A stretch of DNA of 51,278 bases from Nitrospirota bacterium. GTDB lineage: Bacteria; Nitrospirota; Thermodesulfovibrionia; UBA6902; JAJYJJ01. The notes under the pieces are model-generated. The model saw only the letters and a program-made list of their open reading frames with translations, ran no database searches and was not told where the DNA came from. Of the stretch, positions 43,336 through 51,278 are shown piece after piece. Both the position numbers and the translations under genes were made by a program. Location: NCBI GenBank assembly GCA_021789595.1, contig JAJYJJ010000015.1, positions 1-51,278 on the forward strand. The letters run 5' to 3'. Every line of letters starts with the position of its first letter. Within the stretch, counting starts at the first letter, position 1.

Positions 43336-43423
43336 ATTCTGCCACCCATATTATAAATTATGCCTAAAGGATGAGGAGAGGAAGATAGTTGAGCACGAAT
43401 GATCTTATGAAAGCTGAGAAACA

Positions 43424-46057
43424 CTACATCCTGCCTATGATTTCATAGACTGCCTTCAGCACATCATCGAGCCTCTCTATATCCTTGACCCCGCCTTGGG
43501 CCATATCAGCCCTACCCCCACCTTTACCGCCAGCAACCGCTATAACATCCTTCAGGATCTCACCTGCATGAAACCTTTGAGTGAGGTCTTTTGAAACAAC
43601 TGCAATGACAGATGCCTGACTATCCCTTGCAGAGCCAAGGACAATAACACCAGAGCCCATCTTGTCCCTTAATCTATCAGCAAGGTTGCGGAGGTCCTTT
43701 AGCTCCATCCCGTCAAACCTCTTTGCAATAACCTTTATCCCTTTTATGACCCTCACATCATCTTCATAGGACATGGATTTCCCAAGGGCAGCCTTTGTCC
43801 TCAGTGATTCAACCTCCTTCTCAAGTTCTCTGCTGTCTTTGAGAAGCCTTTCAACCCTTGATGATACCTTTATATCCCTGCTCTTAAAAAGGGATGCTAT
43901 TTTCAGCATCTCATCTTCCTGCTCCTTAAAATAGTTAATTGCATATCTGCCTGTGACAGCCTCTATCCTCCTTATGCCGGCAGCAACACTGCCCTCTGAG
44001 ATTATCTTAAACAGGCCGATATCTCCTGTAGCCCTGCAGTGGGTGCCTCCACAAAGCTCTGCGCTGAAGTCTCCTATCCTTATAACCCTTACCCTGTCGC
44101 CATATCTCTCACCAAAAAGGGCAGTAGCCCCTGATGCTATTGCATCCTCTATGGCCATATCTTTGATGTCAAGGGGTATGTTCTCAATGACCTTATTATT
44201 TACAATCTCCCCGACCTCTTCTATTTCATGACCCTCCATAGGGTAAAAGTGGGTAAAGTCAAAGCGCAGCCTTTCAGGTGCAACAAGGGAACCTGCCTGT
44301 TTTACATGGTCTCCAAGCACGACCATGAGCGCTGCCTGAAGGAGATGGGTTGCCGTATGATTGCGCATGATCGCCCTTCTTCTGTCCTCATCCACATGGA
44401 GATGAAGTATATCGCCTTGTGATACCCTGCCTGTCTTTATAGTTGCCATATGCGATATGAGTTCTGAAACAGGCCTCTTAGTATCCTTTACCATAATCTT
44501 TGCAGCCTTTGTCTTTATGGCCCCTGTATCTCCAACCTGTCCTCCTGATTCTCCATAAAATGGAGTCATGTCAAAGAAGAGCTCAACCTCATCGCCTTCC
44601 TTTGCATCCCTGACAATCCTGCCGTCCTTGATTATTCTTAATAGTTTAGCATCTGCCTCAAGGCTCACATAACCAAGGAAATCTGTATGGCCTATCTCCT
44701 TCAAGATTTCCTTATATAAGGGAGCTACTCCTTCTTCAGCACCGACCCATGATGCCCTTGCCCTGTGCCTCTGAAGCTCCATCTCCTTTTCAAAACCCTG
44801 AATATCAATATGAAGACCCTTATCTGTTGCAATATCCTGAGCAAGGTCAAGGGGAAAACCAAAGGTATCATAGAGTCTAAAAAGCTCTGCTCCTGGAAGG
44901 AGCTTGCTATCTGATGCCACAACATTATCTATAAGCTCATCAAGCAGCCTCATCCCCTGTGTAAGGGTATGTACAAACCTTTCCTCCTCAAACCTCAGCA
45001 CCTTCCTTGCCCTTTCGGGTTCCTCAAGAAGCTCCGGGTATATATCACCCATGGTCTCATCAACAGCATCAAGAACCCTGTAGAGGAACGGTTCATCAAG
45101 CCCAAGGAGCCTGCCATGCCTTGCAGCCCTTCTTATAATCCGTCTTAAGACATAGCCCCTTCCCTCATTTGAAGGCATAATGCCCTCTGCAAGGAGAAAG
45201 GCTACAGCCCTTATATGGTCGGCAATAACGCGTATGGATACATCTGTATTACTATCTTTCCCATATCTCCTGCCACTAATGGACTCAATAAGGGAGATGA
45301 TATTGGAAAACAGGTCTGTATCGAAATTCGTTGGCCTTAACTGAAGCACGGCTGAGAGCCTCTCAATGCCCATCCCTGTGTCTATGCTTGGCCTTGGCAG
45401 TGCAGTGAGGTTCATGGATGGATCCCTGTTATACTGCATAAATACAAGGTTCCATAACTCAAGAAACCTGTCACAGTCGCATCCAACAGCACATGTAGAC
45501 CTACCACATCCAACATGCGGCCCCTGGTCTATTATTATCTCAGAGCATGGGCCGCATGGCCCTATATCACCCATCTGCCAGAAGTTGTCCTTTTCGCCAA
45601 GCCTCACAATCCTTTCATGGGATACATCTGTAAATTCCTTCCAGAGCCTTTCTGCCTCATCATCCTTCTTATATACAGATACCCAGAGCCTGTCCTTTGA
45701 CAGACCGAGTGTAGAGGTCAAGAACTCCCACGCCCATGCTATTGCATCCTTTTTGAAATAATCCCCGAAGGAGAAATTTCCAAGCATCTCAAAGAAGGTA
45801 TGGTGTCTTGCAGTGCGGCCGACATTTTCAAGATCGTTGTGCTTCCCCCCTGCCCTCAGGCACTTCTGAACAGTGACAGCCCTTTTATAGGGTATCGTCT
45901 CAGCCCCCAGGAAGACCCCCTTAAACTGAACCATCCCTGCGTTGGTAAAAAGCAGTGACGGGTCATCTGCAGGTATAAGGGAAGAGCTCGGTAATACCTC
46001 ATGTCCTTTCTCCCTGAAAAATTCAAGGAACAGTCTCCTTATCTCTTTACTGTCCAT
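43424..46057 (-). CDS. alaS: Alanyl-tRNA synthetase
   Basis: Charges tRNA-Ala. Full length at 877 residues: class II catalytic core (EIRRLFLEFFREKGH, TNAGMVQFKGVFLG, RKHNDLE-like GKHNDLENVG), tRNA recognition, the editing domain zinc site (HTATHLLQAAL and ELCGGTHC), and the C-terminal DHHA1 oligomerisation domain (GGKGGGRADMAQGG). Starts 2 bases after the upstream lipoprotein stop. Confidence 0.97.
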   Translation of the reverse strand: MDSKEIRRLFLEFFREKGHEVLPSSSLIPADDPSLLFTNAGMVQFKGVFLGAETIPYKRAVTVQKCLRAGGKHNDLENVGRTARHHTFFEMLGNFSFGDYFKKDAIAWAWEFLTSTLGLSKDRLWVSVYKKDDEAERLWKEFTDVSHERIVRLGEKDNFWQMGDIGPCGPCSEIIIDQGPHVGCGRSTCAVGCDCDRFLELWNLVFMQYNRDPSMNLTALPRPSIDTGMGIERLSAVLQLRPTNFDTDLFSNIISLIESISGRRYGKDSNTDVSIRVIADHIRAVAFLLAEGIMPSNEGRGYVLRRIIRRAARHGRLLGLDEPFLYRVLDAVDETMGDIYPELLEEPERARKVLRFEEERFVHTLTQGMRLLDELIDNVVASDSKLLPGAELFRLYDTFGFPLDLAQDIATDKGLHIDIQGFEKEMELQRHRARASWVGAEEGVAPLYKEILKEIGHTDFLGYVSLEADAKLLRIIKDGRIVRDAKEGDEVELFFDMTPFYGESGGQVGDTGAIKTKAAKIMVKDTKRPVSELISHMATIKTGRVSQGDILHLHVDEDRRRAIMRNHTATHLLQAALMVVLGDHVKQAGSLVAPERLRFDFTHFYPMEGHEIEEVGEIVNNKVIENIPLDIKDMAIEDAIASGATALFGERYGDRVRVIRIGDFSAELCGGTHCRATGDIGLFKIISEGSVAAGIRRIEAVTGRYAINYFKEQEDEMLKIASLFKSRDIKVSSRVERLLKDSRELEKEVESLRTKAALGKSMSYEDDVRVIKGIKVIAKRFDGMELKDLRNLADRLRDKMGSGVIVLGSARDSQASVIAVVSKDLTQRFHAGEILKDVIAVAGGKGGGRADMAQGGVKDIERLDDVLKAVYEIIGRM

Positions 46058-46059
46058 TG

Positions 46060-46398
46060 CTACTTCTGCTTTATATCAGATGGATTACCAGCTATAATCT
46101 GGGTAAGCCTGTCCCCTTCAAAGTATAGATATGTCTTTGAAAGACCGAGGATATTGGAATAAACCCATTCCTCCTCAAGCCTTCCTTCCTTTGTTGTTAG
46201 TGTCCTTACAAGCTGCGGAGAGCCCCATGCAAACCTGACCTGCTGCATTGTCATCCCGAGGACAATCTCTCCATTTTTTATATGCTCCTGAATATCCTTC
46301 GGGTAAGAGCTAAGCTCCTGAGGAGAATATTTAACCCCTGTTGCACAGGCAGCAAAGAAAAGCACGATCGCTACAGCCAAAAACATCCTCGTCCTCAT
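46060..46398 (-). CDS. Small lipoprotein, BamE/SmpA-like
   Basis: From ATG 46398, which follows a strong AAAGGAGG Shine-Dalgarno, the product has 112 residues; a longer frame opens at 46440. It starts with a lipoprotein signal (AIVLFFAAC, Cys18). The domain IVLGMTMQQVRFAWGSPQLV, EEEWVYSN and YLYFEGDRLTQI resembles the BamE/OmlA fold and its VGMTxxQVxxxxGxP motif, so an outer-membrane assembly role is possible. Assignment is by motif only. Confidence 0.7.
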   Translation of the reverse strand: MRTRMFLAVAIVLFFAACATGVKYSPQELSSYPKDIQEHIKNGEIVLGMTMQQVRFAWGSPQLVRTLTTKEGRLEEEWVYSNILGLSKTYLYFEGDRLTQIIAGNPSDIKQK

Positions 46399-46436
46399 AA
46401 AAACCTCCTTTTTGACATTATATAAAGTGTCCAGCG

Positions 46437-46940
46437 TCATTCTTCATCGGATTGACGATCCAATTCAATCTTCAGGACCTTCCTTATTGTATCCTTAGAG
46501 AATCCCCTCTGCATGAGAAATCTCCATAGCCTCTTTTTCCTCTCATCCTCAGAATACCGAAAGAGGGCAGGGGCCTTTTTTTCCATAAGCCTGACTGCTA
46601 TATCAAATTCTTCCGAGGGTGTAAGCTGTGCAAGGGTTTCCTCCACTATTGCCTTGTCAATCCCTTTTTTTAGTAAAACATCTCTCACCCCCCCTCTGCC
46701 AAACCCCCTCCTGGATGCATTCCTAAAAAGCTCTCCTGCAAAGGCATTATCATCAACAAACGCTTTTTCTTTAAGAAAAGAAATGACATCAGCGATAACC
46801 TCAGAGGAATATCCTCTGAGGGCCAGTCTATCCTGCATCTCCTTTATGCCCCTCAGGCGGTATCCAAGGAGTTTAAAGGCATATTTTTTTGCCTCAGTTG
46901 CCGAATCTATCAACCTTGAGTTTTTCCGCAGCCGTTGCAC
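46437..46940 (-). CDS. recX: Regulatory protein RecX
   Basis: Modulates RecA filaments. 167 residues of three-helix repeats: AFKLLGYRLRGIKEMQDRLALRGYS, VDDNAFAGELFRNASRRGFGR, LMQRGFSKDTIRKVL. The GTG start at 46940 lies 47 bases inside pilT; the strong GAGGAGG just before it is too close, so the true start could be a few codons downstream (for example TTG 46913). Separated from recA by pilT. Confidence 0.88.
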   Translation of the reverse strand: MQRLRKNSRLIDSATEAKKYAFKLLGYRLRGIKEMQDRLALRGYSSEVIADVISFLKEKAFVDDNAFAGELFRNASRRGFGRGGVRDVLLKKGIDKAIVEETLAQLTPSEEFDIAVRLMEKKAPALFRYSEDERKKRLWRFLMQRGFSKDTIRKVLKIELDRQSDEE

Positions 46941-48042
46941 CCTCCTCTATAGTTAGGTCGCTTGTTGAATGAACGCCCTTTACCTTCAGGATAAAGTCAT
47001 CTGGATTTGATGCCCTTCTTAATGCATCATCATAGGTAATCAATCCATCCTTATAAAGCCTGAACAGGGATTGGTCAAAGGTCTGCATGCCATACTGGGT
47101 ATAGCCCTGTGCAATGAAATCAGGGATGAGTTTTGTTTTGTCCTGGTCAACTATACAGTCCCTTATGGTTGCAGTTGCTATAAGAACCTCAACCGCAGGA
47201 ACCCTGCCTTTGCCGTCTGCCCTCGGGACGAGCCTCATAGATATTATACCCCTTAACACAGATGCAAGCTGGATCCTCACCTGCTTCTGCTGATAGGGCG
47301 GAAAGACAGAGATTATGCGGTTTATTGTCTCTGCTGCATCAACTGTATGAAGGGTACTTAAGACAAGGTGGCCTGTCTCAGCAGCTACAAGGGCAGTCTG
47401 GATGGTCTCAAAATCCCTCATCTCGCCAACAAGGACTACATCAGGGTCCTGTCTCAGGGCAGCCCTTAATGCCTTACTGAATGACTCCGTATCAGAACCA
47501 ACCTCCCTCTGGTTTACTATGCTTCGTTTGTCCCTGTGGAGATATTCAATCGGGTCCTCGATGGTTATTATGTGTTCTGTTTTATTGTCGTTTATGTAAT
47601 CTATCATTGAGGCAAGAGTTGTTGTCTTACCGCTGCCTGTTGTCCCTGTGACAAGTATCATGCCCCTCGGCTCCAGTGCAATCTTCTTTAAGACTACAGG
47701 AAGGTTAAGCTCCTCTATGCCGAGTATCTTCATGGGGATTACCCTGAAGACAAGTCCAATAGTCCCCCTCTGTATAAAGACGCTTACCCTGAACCTGCCA
47801 AGACCAGATACGCTATAGGCAAGGTCGAGGTCGTTTTTCTTCTTGAACATATCCCTTTGCGCAGGACTCATTACAGACAATGCAATCTTGACAGCATCAT
47901 CGTTTGTTAACCTCTTTGTGTCAGGAAAGGGACTTAATTCCCCGTTTATTCTAATGACTGGGGGGCTTCCAACCTTTATATGGAGGTCTGATGCACCAAG
48001 GGCAGACGCCTTTTTCAAAAGCTCATTTATGTCAAGCTCCAT
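46894..48042 (-). CDS. pilT: Type IV pilus retraction ATPase PilT
   Basis: Hexameric ATPase that depolymerises type IV pili for twitching. The 382 residues show the N-terminal ASDLHIKVGSPPVIRINGEL, Walker A GTTGSGKTTT (about 133-142), the Asp box EDPIEYLH, Walker B DVVLVGEMRDFET and the His box LVLSTLHT, plus AIRNLIRE-like recognition region ATIRDCIVDQDKTKLI. Starts 4 bases after recA. No other pilus genes are present here. Confidence 0.93.
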   Translation of the reverse strand: MELDINELLKKASALGASDLHIKVGSPPVIRINGELSPFPDTKRLTNDDAVKIALSVMSPAQRDMFKKKNDLDLAYSVSGLGRFRVSVFIQRGTIGLVFRVIPMKILGIEELNLPVVLKKIALEPRGMILVTGTTGSGKTTTLASMIDYINDNKTEHIITIEDPIEYLHRDKRSIVNQREVGSDTESFSKALRAALRQDPDVVLVGEMRDFETIQTALVAAETGHLVLSTLHTVDAAETINRIISVFPPYQQKQVRIQLASVLRGIISMRLVPRADGKGRVPAVEVLIATATIRDCIVDQDKTKLIPDFIAQGYTQYGMQTFDQSLFRLYKDGLITYDDALRRASNPDDFILKVKGVHSTSDLTIEEGATAAEKLKVDRFGN

Positions 48043-48046
48043 GTTT

Positions 48047-49048
48047 CTACCTCCTCAGATCATAGACCTCAAGGATTTTCGTCTCTATCTCAGAGGCAGC
48101 AGTCTGATTAGCCCTGAGATATTCCAGGGCATTATCCCTGCCCTGACCAATGCGTGAGCCGTTGCAGGAATACCATGCACCTGATTTCTCTATAATACCC
48201 CTTTCTACAGCAAGGTCAAGTATCTCCCCAATCCTCGATATACCCTCGTTGAAGTATACATCAAACTCGGCCTGCTTAAATGGCGGTGCCACCTTATTCT
48301 TTACTACCTTAACCCTGACCCTTCCACCAACAGCATTCTGGTCCTCTTTAAGGGTTTCTATCCTCCTTATATCAAGCCTTACTGATGAATAGAACTTCAG
48401 GGCATTACCGCCTGTCGTTGTCTCTGGATTACCGAACATAACTCCAATCTTCATCCTTATCTGATTAATAAAGACAACCGTTGTCTGAGATCTTGATATG
48501 GCTGCCGTCAGTTTTCTAAGGGCCTGACTCATAAGCCTTGCCTGAAGCCCTGGAAGGGCATCGCCCATATCCCCCTCAATCTCTGCCTTTGGGACAAGTG
48601 CTGCAACCGAGTCTATAACTATAATATCTATTGCCCCGCTGCGAACAAGGGATTCGGTCACCTCAAGGGCCTGCTCCCCTGTATCAGGTTGTGAGACAAG
48701 CAGGTCCTCAACCTTTACGCCAAGCCTCCTTGCATAGTTCACATCAAGGGCATGTTCGGCATCTATAAAGGCCGCTAACCCACCTGCCTTCTGAGCCTCT
48801 GCTATTGCATGTAGGGCAAGGGTTGTCTTTCCCGATGATTCAGGGCCGTATATCTCTATAACCCTTCCCCTTGGATAACCACCAACACCAAGGGCAATAT
48901 CAAGCGATATAGAGCCTGAAGGAATAACCGAGACATCAGTTGTAACCCCTTCTGCACCGAGACGCATTATGGTACCTTTACCAAATTGCTTCTCTATATG
49001 CGATATCGCCATCTCCAATGCCTTTACCTTACTATCCTTTTCTGCCAT
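48047..49048 (-). CDS. recA: Recombinase RecA
   Basis: DNA strand exchange and SOS coprotease. The 333 residues include [14 protein letters not shown], Walker [23 protein letters not shown], loop regions [15 protein letters not shown] and [20 protein letters not shown], and [17 protein letters not shown]. It is slightly shorter than E. coli RecA, lacking the acidic C-terminal tail. It overlaps thpR by 17 bases. No LexA box is evident close upstream. Confidence 0.97.
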   Translation of the reverse strand: MAEKDSKVKALEMAISHIEKQFGKGTIMRLGAEGVTTDVSVIPSGSISLDIALGVGGYPRGRVIEIYGPESSGKTTLALHAIAEAQKAGGLAAFIDAEHALDVNYARRLGVKVEDLLVSQPDTGEQALEVTESLVRSGAIDIIVIDSVAALVPKAEIEGDMGDALPGLQARLMSQALRKLTAAISRSQTTVVFINQIRMKIGVMFGNPETTTGGNALKFYSSVRLDIRRIETLKEDQNAVGGRVRVKVVKNKVAPPFKQAEFDVYFNEGISRIGEILDLAVERGIIEKSGAWYSCNGSRIGQGRDNALEYLRANQTAASEIETKILEVYDLRR

Positions 49049-49619
49049 TATGTCCCCCTTCTCCTAAAGGAGTCTCAGCCAATCCTGTATACTGAGCGCC
49101 TGTAGGTTTTAACTCGCTTTTTATCAATGCCAATGCCCTGACCTCCATAGCTGCAAGTTCCTTATCCTTAACACCCTCTATAATTTTAGCTAATTCAACC
49201 ACACCTTTTAAAGACCTGATCCTCCCGATGGTAAGATGGGGAGAGAACCGCCTTTCCTCTTTTTGAAAACCAAGGGCAAACATCCTTTCCTCTATTTCCC
49301 TTTGAAGGGAGATAAGGGGGATGCTGTCTTTGACGCCAACCCATACAACCCTCGGCTGTCTCAGGTTCGGGAATGCACCCACCCCTTTCAGCCCCATGCT
49401 AAAAGGCGGCAATCCCTTACACACCTCAGATATAGCCTTTGCTATGGTATTAATCTTATCCTCCCTTACATAACCAAGAAACTTTAATGTGAGATGTACC
49501 CCGTCTATGTTAACCCACCTGACATCGGCATTGCTCTTTCTTAATTCACCTTGAAGTGCAGAGAGTTTCTCTTTTATCTCCTCAGAAAGCTCTATCGCAA
49601 TAAAACTCCTTATATCCAC
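49032..49619 (-). CDS. thpR: RNA 2',3'-cyclic phosphodiesterase (LigT/ThpR)
   Basis: 2H phosphoesterase; 195 residues. The two HxTx catalytic motifs are visible as VHLTLKFLG and PHLTIGRIR. It begins [16 protein letters not shown] as usual for the family. Commonly encoded next to cinA and recA, as here. Confidence 0.92.
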   Translation of the reverse strand: MDIRSFIAIELSEEIKEKLSALQGELRKSNADVRWVNIDGVHLTLKFLGYVREDKINTIAKAISEVCKGLPPFSMGLKGVGAFPNLRQPRVVWVGVKDSIPLISLQREIEERMFALGFQKEERRFSPHLTIGRIRSLKGVVELAKIIEGVKDKELAAMEVRALALIKSELKPTGAQYTGLAETPLGEGGHNGRKG

Positions 49620-50134
49620 TGCTCGATATGCTCCTTCAGAAACCTGAGGGCAGCCTTAGCAGCAAGTGTCTTTATTTCCTGTCTGCTGCCTGAAAATCTG
49701 TACTGTCTTACACGAACCCCTTTCCATGATGAAAGTGCGACATATACTGTGCCCGCAGGCACTGCCCCCTGAGTATCCGGACCTGCAACACCTGTAACAG
49801 CAAGACCAATGGTTGTATCTCGCTTCAGCCTTACAGCCTCTGCCATGGCCTCAGTCACCTCAGAGCTGACAGGGCCGTGTTCAAGGATAGTAGAACCCCC
49901 AACCCCCAGAAGGTCTTCCTTCGATGCATTAGAATAACATATAACAGCGCTGTCAAAATACTGGGAGCTTCCGGGTATATTGGTCAGTATATCTGAGATA
50001 AGGCCCCCTGTGCAAGATTCAGCTACAGATATGGTCATCCCCCTTTCCTTTAGAAGTTTGCCAACTCCTTCATCTGATAAAGATTCATCCTGCACCGGCT
50101 GTAAATCTCCATATCTGAAGCAACAGGTTCGCAT
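49610..50134 (-). CDS. CinA C-terminal domain protein (nicotinamide-nucleotide amidase)
   Basis: Stand-alone PncC-type domain that deamidates NMN to nicotinate mononucleotide, without the N-terminal MoCF-like domain of full CinA. Motifs: VAESCTGGLISDILTNIPGSS, YSNASKEDLLGV, GLAVTGVAGPDTQGAVPAGTVY. The frame opens at 50134, but GTG 50095 (VQDESLSDEGVGKLL) with GGAG upstream is also plausible and would reduce the 50-base overlap with pgpA. Confidence 0.9.
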   Translation of the reverse strand: MRTCCFRYGDLQPVQDESLSDEGVGKLLKERGMTISVAESCTGGLISDILTNIPGSSQYFDSAVICYSNASKEDLLGVGGSTILEHGPVSSEVTEAMAEAVRLKRDTTIGLAVTGVAGPDTQGAVPAGTVYVALSSWKGVRVRQYRFSGSRQEIKTLAAKAALRFLKEHIEQWI

Positions 50135-50567
50135 ATATGCCTGCTATTATATCATCTCCCATCACCCCAAGACCGCCTTCAATTCTTTCATCTATCCATC
50201 TTGCAGGAAAAGGCTTTATAATATCAAAGAGCCTGAAGACAATAAAGGCAGCAGCTATATACAAAGCCTTATCAGGTATCAGAAAGGCAGCCACCAGGAA
50301 CCCAACAAGCTCATCTATCACAATGTGCCTGCTGTCTTTTTGTTTAAATATCTCCTCGGCATCTTCAGCAGCAGATATCCCGATAATGAAAAGGAGAAGT
50401 GTAATTGACAGATAGATTGCCCATGATGTATTCCTTATAATGAGATAGAGCAAGAGGCCTGCAAGGCTTCCAAATGTCCCTGGGGCAATTGGTGCATAAC
50501 CAACAAAACCAATTGTGGCAATGTTTTTTAATGCCAATTGGACAAAGCTATTAGACTGCCCTTTCAT
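50085..50567 (-). CDS. pgpA: Phosphatidylglycerophosphatase A
   Basis: Dephosphorylates phosphatidylglycerol phosphate in the inner membrane. The 160 residues show FVGYAPIAPGTFGSLAGLLLY near the N-terminus, membrane helices, the acidic catalytic region HIVIDELVGFLVA and RLFDIIKPFPARWID ... GVMGDDIIAGIYANLLL. First recognisable gene of the pgpA-cinA-thpR-recA-pilT-recX-alaS unit. Confidence 0.93.
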   Translation of the reverse strand: MKGQSNSFVQLALKNIATIGFVGYAPIAPGTFGSLAGLLLYLIIRNTSWAIYLSITLLLFIIGISAAEDAEEIFKQKDSRHIVIDELVGFLVAAFLIPDKALYIAAAFIVFRLFDIIKPFPARWIDERIEGGLGVMGDDIIAGIYANLLLQIWRFTAGAG

Positions 50568-50623
50568 TCACTCTCACAGTCAATCTATTAATTTCTCCTC
50601 TGCAAAACCTCTATCTCCTCATT

Positions 50624-50761
50624 TCAAGCCCCTGAACGATGATCATATTCCAATTTAAAACGATAGTTTTGTCCTGCAGTTTTGCTCCCATTCCCCCTTG
50701 TTATTTTTATTTGTAAATATCCTTCCTGTGTCCAATCCTTAGGGAGATCACTAAAGTTTAT
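50624..50761 (-). pseudogene. Open 45-codon fragment without a start
   Basis: Translation of the minus strand from 50761 to the TGA at 50624 gives protein-like sequence (DLPKDWTQEGYLQIKITRGN, then YRFKLEYDHRSGA), bounded upstream by a stop and lacking any start codon. It looks like the C-terminal relic of a gene, but 45 codons could also be open by chance. Confidence 0.3.
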
Positions 50762-50880
50762 TTAAATTACTATAAGGCTCAGCCTTTTTTATAGAGTATT
50801 TTACCATATAAAAATATTTGAGATTGCATCTCGCTTATCCTTAAACGCTTTGTCCAGAATGCTCGGCATCAGGGCGTAAT

Positions 50881-50994
50881 TCAATATAACTTTACATCGT
50901 AATCGCGGAAGATTGATTTTGAAATATTTTCGAGCTTTTGAACTACGAGGGTTTTCTTTGAAGAATTGTTTCTTCTTGGTCTATTCTCTTTCAT
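50881..50994 (-). pseudogene. Truncated N-terminus resembling a GIY-YIG nuclease family protein
   Basis: ATG 50994 follows AAAGGAG and opens 37 codons, including SSKKTLVVQKLENISKSIF and RDYDVKLY. From memory this resembles the N-terminus of small GIY-YIG family proteins (KTLVIDHIESISKKIF type), but it stops before the catalytic GIY-YIG region. Frame +1 continues for 16 codons (SYIELRPDAEHSGQSV), suggesting a frameshifted remnant. Confidence 0.35.
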
Positions 50995-51203
50995 AAGCTC
51001 CTTTCTCCCCTTTTTTGTTCAGAATAATAGTTCATTCAAATGTAGGATATACAAAGTTATAGTTCCACGGTTGTTCACCGGTAGCTACCCGGAAATGATT
51101 TTCAGTCATGACTACTGCGTTCTGCCGAAGTCTTTCCACTTCCCCCGTTGTTATTAATTAACGCAAAAGTAATGTCCTATTTAAGGCGTAAAGAAAGAGG
51201 ACT

Positions 51204-51278
51204 ATGATTAACGAAAGAACGAAGGAGATTTTGCTTGCGTTGAACGCTACGGCTGCCTCTTCTGGCATTATCGGTCAA
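51204..51278 (+). CDS. Unidentified gene, 5' end only
   Basis: ATG 51204, 4 bases after AAAGAGG, opens a frame of 25 codons to the window edge (MINERTKEILLALNATAASS, then GIIGQ). The codon choice (GCG, GCT, TTG) differs from the window's usual GCA/ATA/AGG style. No family recognised from so short a piece. Confidence 0.45.
   Translation, partial: MINERTKEILLALNATAASSGIIGQ

Larger units (their letters stand above)
50568..51203. other. Gene-poor decayed region
   Basis: About 635 bases without an intact gene of normal size. Contents: the short open fragment at 50624-50761, the 37-codon frame at 50881-50994, a perfect 10-base palindrome GGTAGCTACC near 51080-51090 and an AT-rich TTAATTAA tract near 51155. 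The vocabulary differs from the rest of the window. The plus-strand frame at 50966-51157 has no Shine-Dalgarno and no family resemblance. Confidence 0.6.

Noticed and set aside
50966-51157. 63-codon plus-strand frame in the right tail
   Set aside because: No Shine-Dalgarno, no conserved motif, and it overlaps the better-supported minus-strand frame that has AAAGGAG upstream.

Overview
Gram-negative anaerobe-type chromosome segment, gene-dense (most neighbours overlap or lie within 30 bp) with almost no mobile DNA. An outer membrane is implied by the complete Tol-Pal set, several lipoproteins and a dTDP-rhamnose operon. Genes such as yicC-remA-gmk-rpoZ-coaBC, aroQ-pepP-efp-accB-accC, the queH-DUF2905-spoIID trio and tandem MoeA with a DUF4445 ASKHA protein, together with AGG/ATA-rich codon use and the 5' end of a 16S rRNA, fit Nitrospirota (Thermodesulfovibrionia-like) or a deltaproteobacterial relative. 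This placement is inference; the 82 bases of 16S do not settle it.

Layout. 1-199: start of an rrn operon leaving the window to the left, with its promoter and boxA. 0.2-3.6 kb (-): rfbA-rfbC-rfbB-rfbD. 3.8-8.8 kb (+): DegP protease, MoeA fused to a periplasmic-binding-like domain, and an ASKHA (DUF4445) ATPase. 8.8-15.1 kb (-): LysM-NlpC/P60 hydrolase, ScpB, GlyS, GlyQ, glycosyltransferase, Trm112-like zinc protein. 15.3-25.6 kb (+): yicC-remA-gmk-rpoZ-coaBC, a TPR/Roadblock pair, aroQ-pepP-efp-accB-accC-thiE and a solitary LivK-type lipoprotein. 25.7-28.8 kb: a copper island (YHS protein, SHOCT membrane protein and a 20-residue Cys peptide on -, CopA on +). 28.8-32.8 kb (+): a cobalt/nickel ECF transporter operon behind a structured leader, ending with a thioredoxin-like protein bearing a CXXCH motif. 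32.8-38.8 kb (-): tolQ-tolR-tolA-tolB-pal-cpoB running into moaA-moaC. 38.8-50.6 kb (-): pgpA-cinA(C)-thpR-recA-pilT-recX-lipoprotein-alaS-queH-DUF2905-spoIID, then secF-recJ. 50.6-51.3 kb: decayed, compositionally different DNA with a possible GIY-YIG-type fragment and the start of an unidentified gene.

Themes. Molybdenum cofactor synthesis is represented three times (moeA, moaA, moaC), and metal handling (Cu export, Co/Ni import) occupies the middle. dTDP-rhamnose genes coexist with an EF-P carrying arginine at its modification site. G/C-rich palindromes of the dispersed-repeat type lie inside coding sequence, in frame, in moeA, queH and the 5' end of glyS. Several genes (yicC, the TPR gene, copA, the thioredoxin-like gene) have a -10 box so close to the start codon, and no Shine-Dalgarno, that their mRNAs are probably leaderless. 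The strongest leads for something undescribed are the cbiM leader RNA (possible H-type pseudoknot), the small HW-H-H-Y-WAEK domain found both alone and fused to CbiO through a histidine-rich linker, and the abnormal start of moeA.
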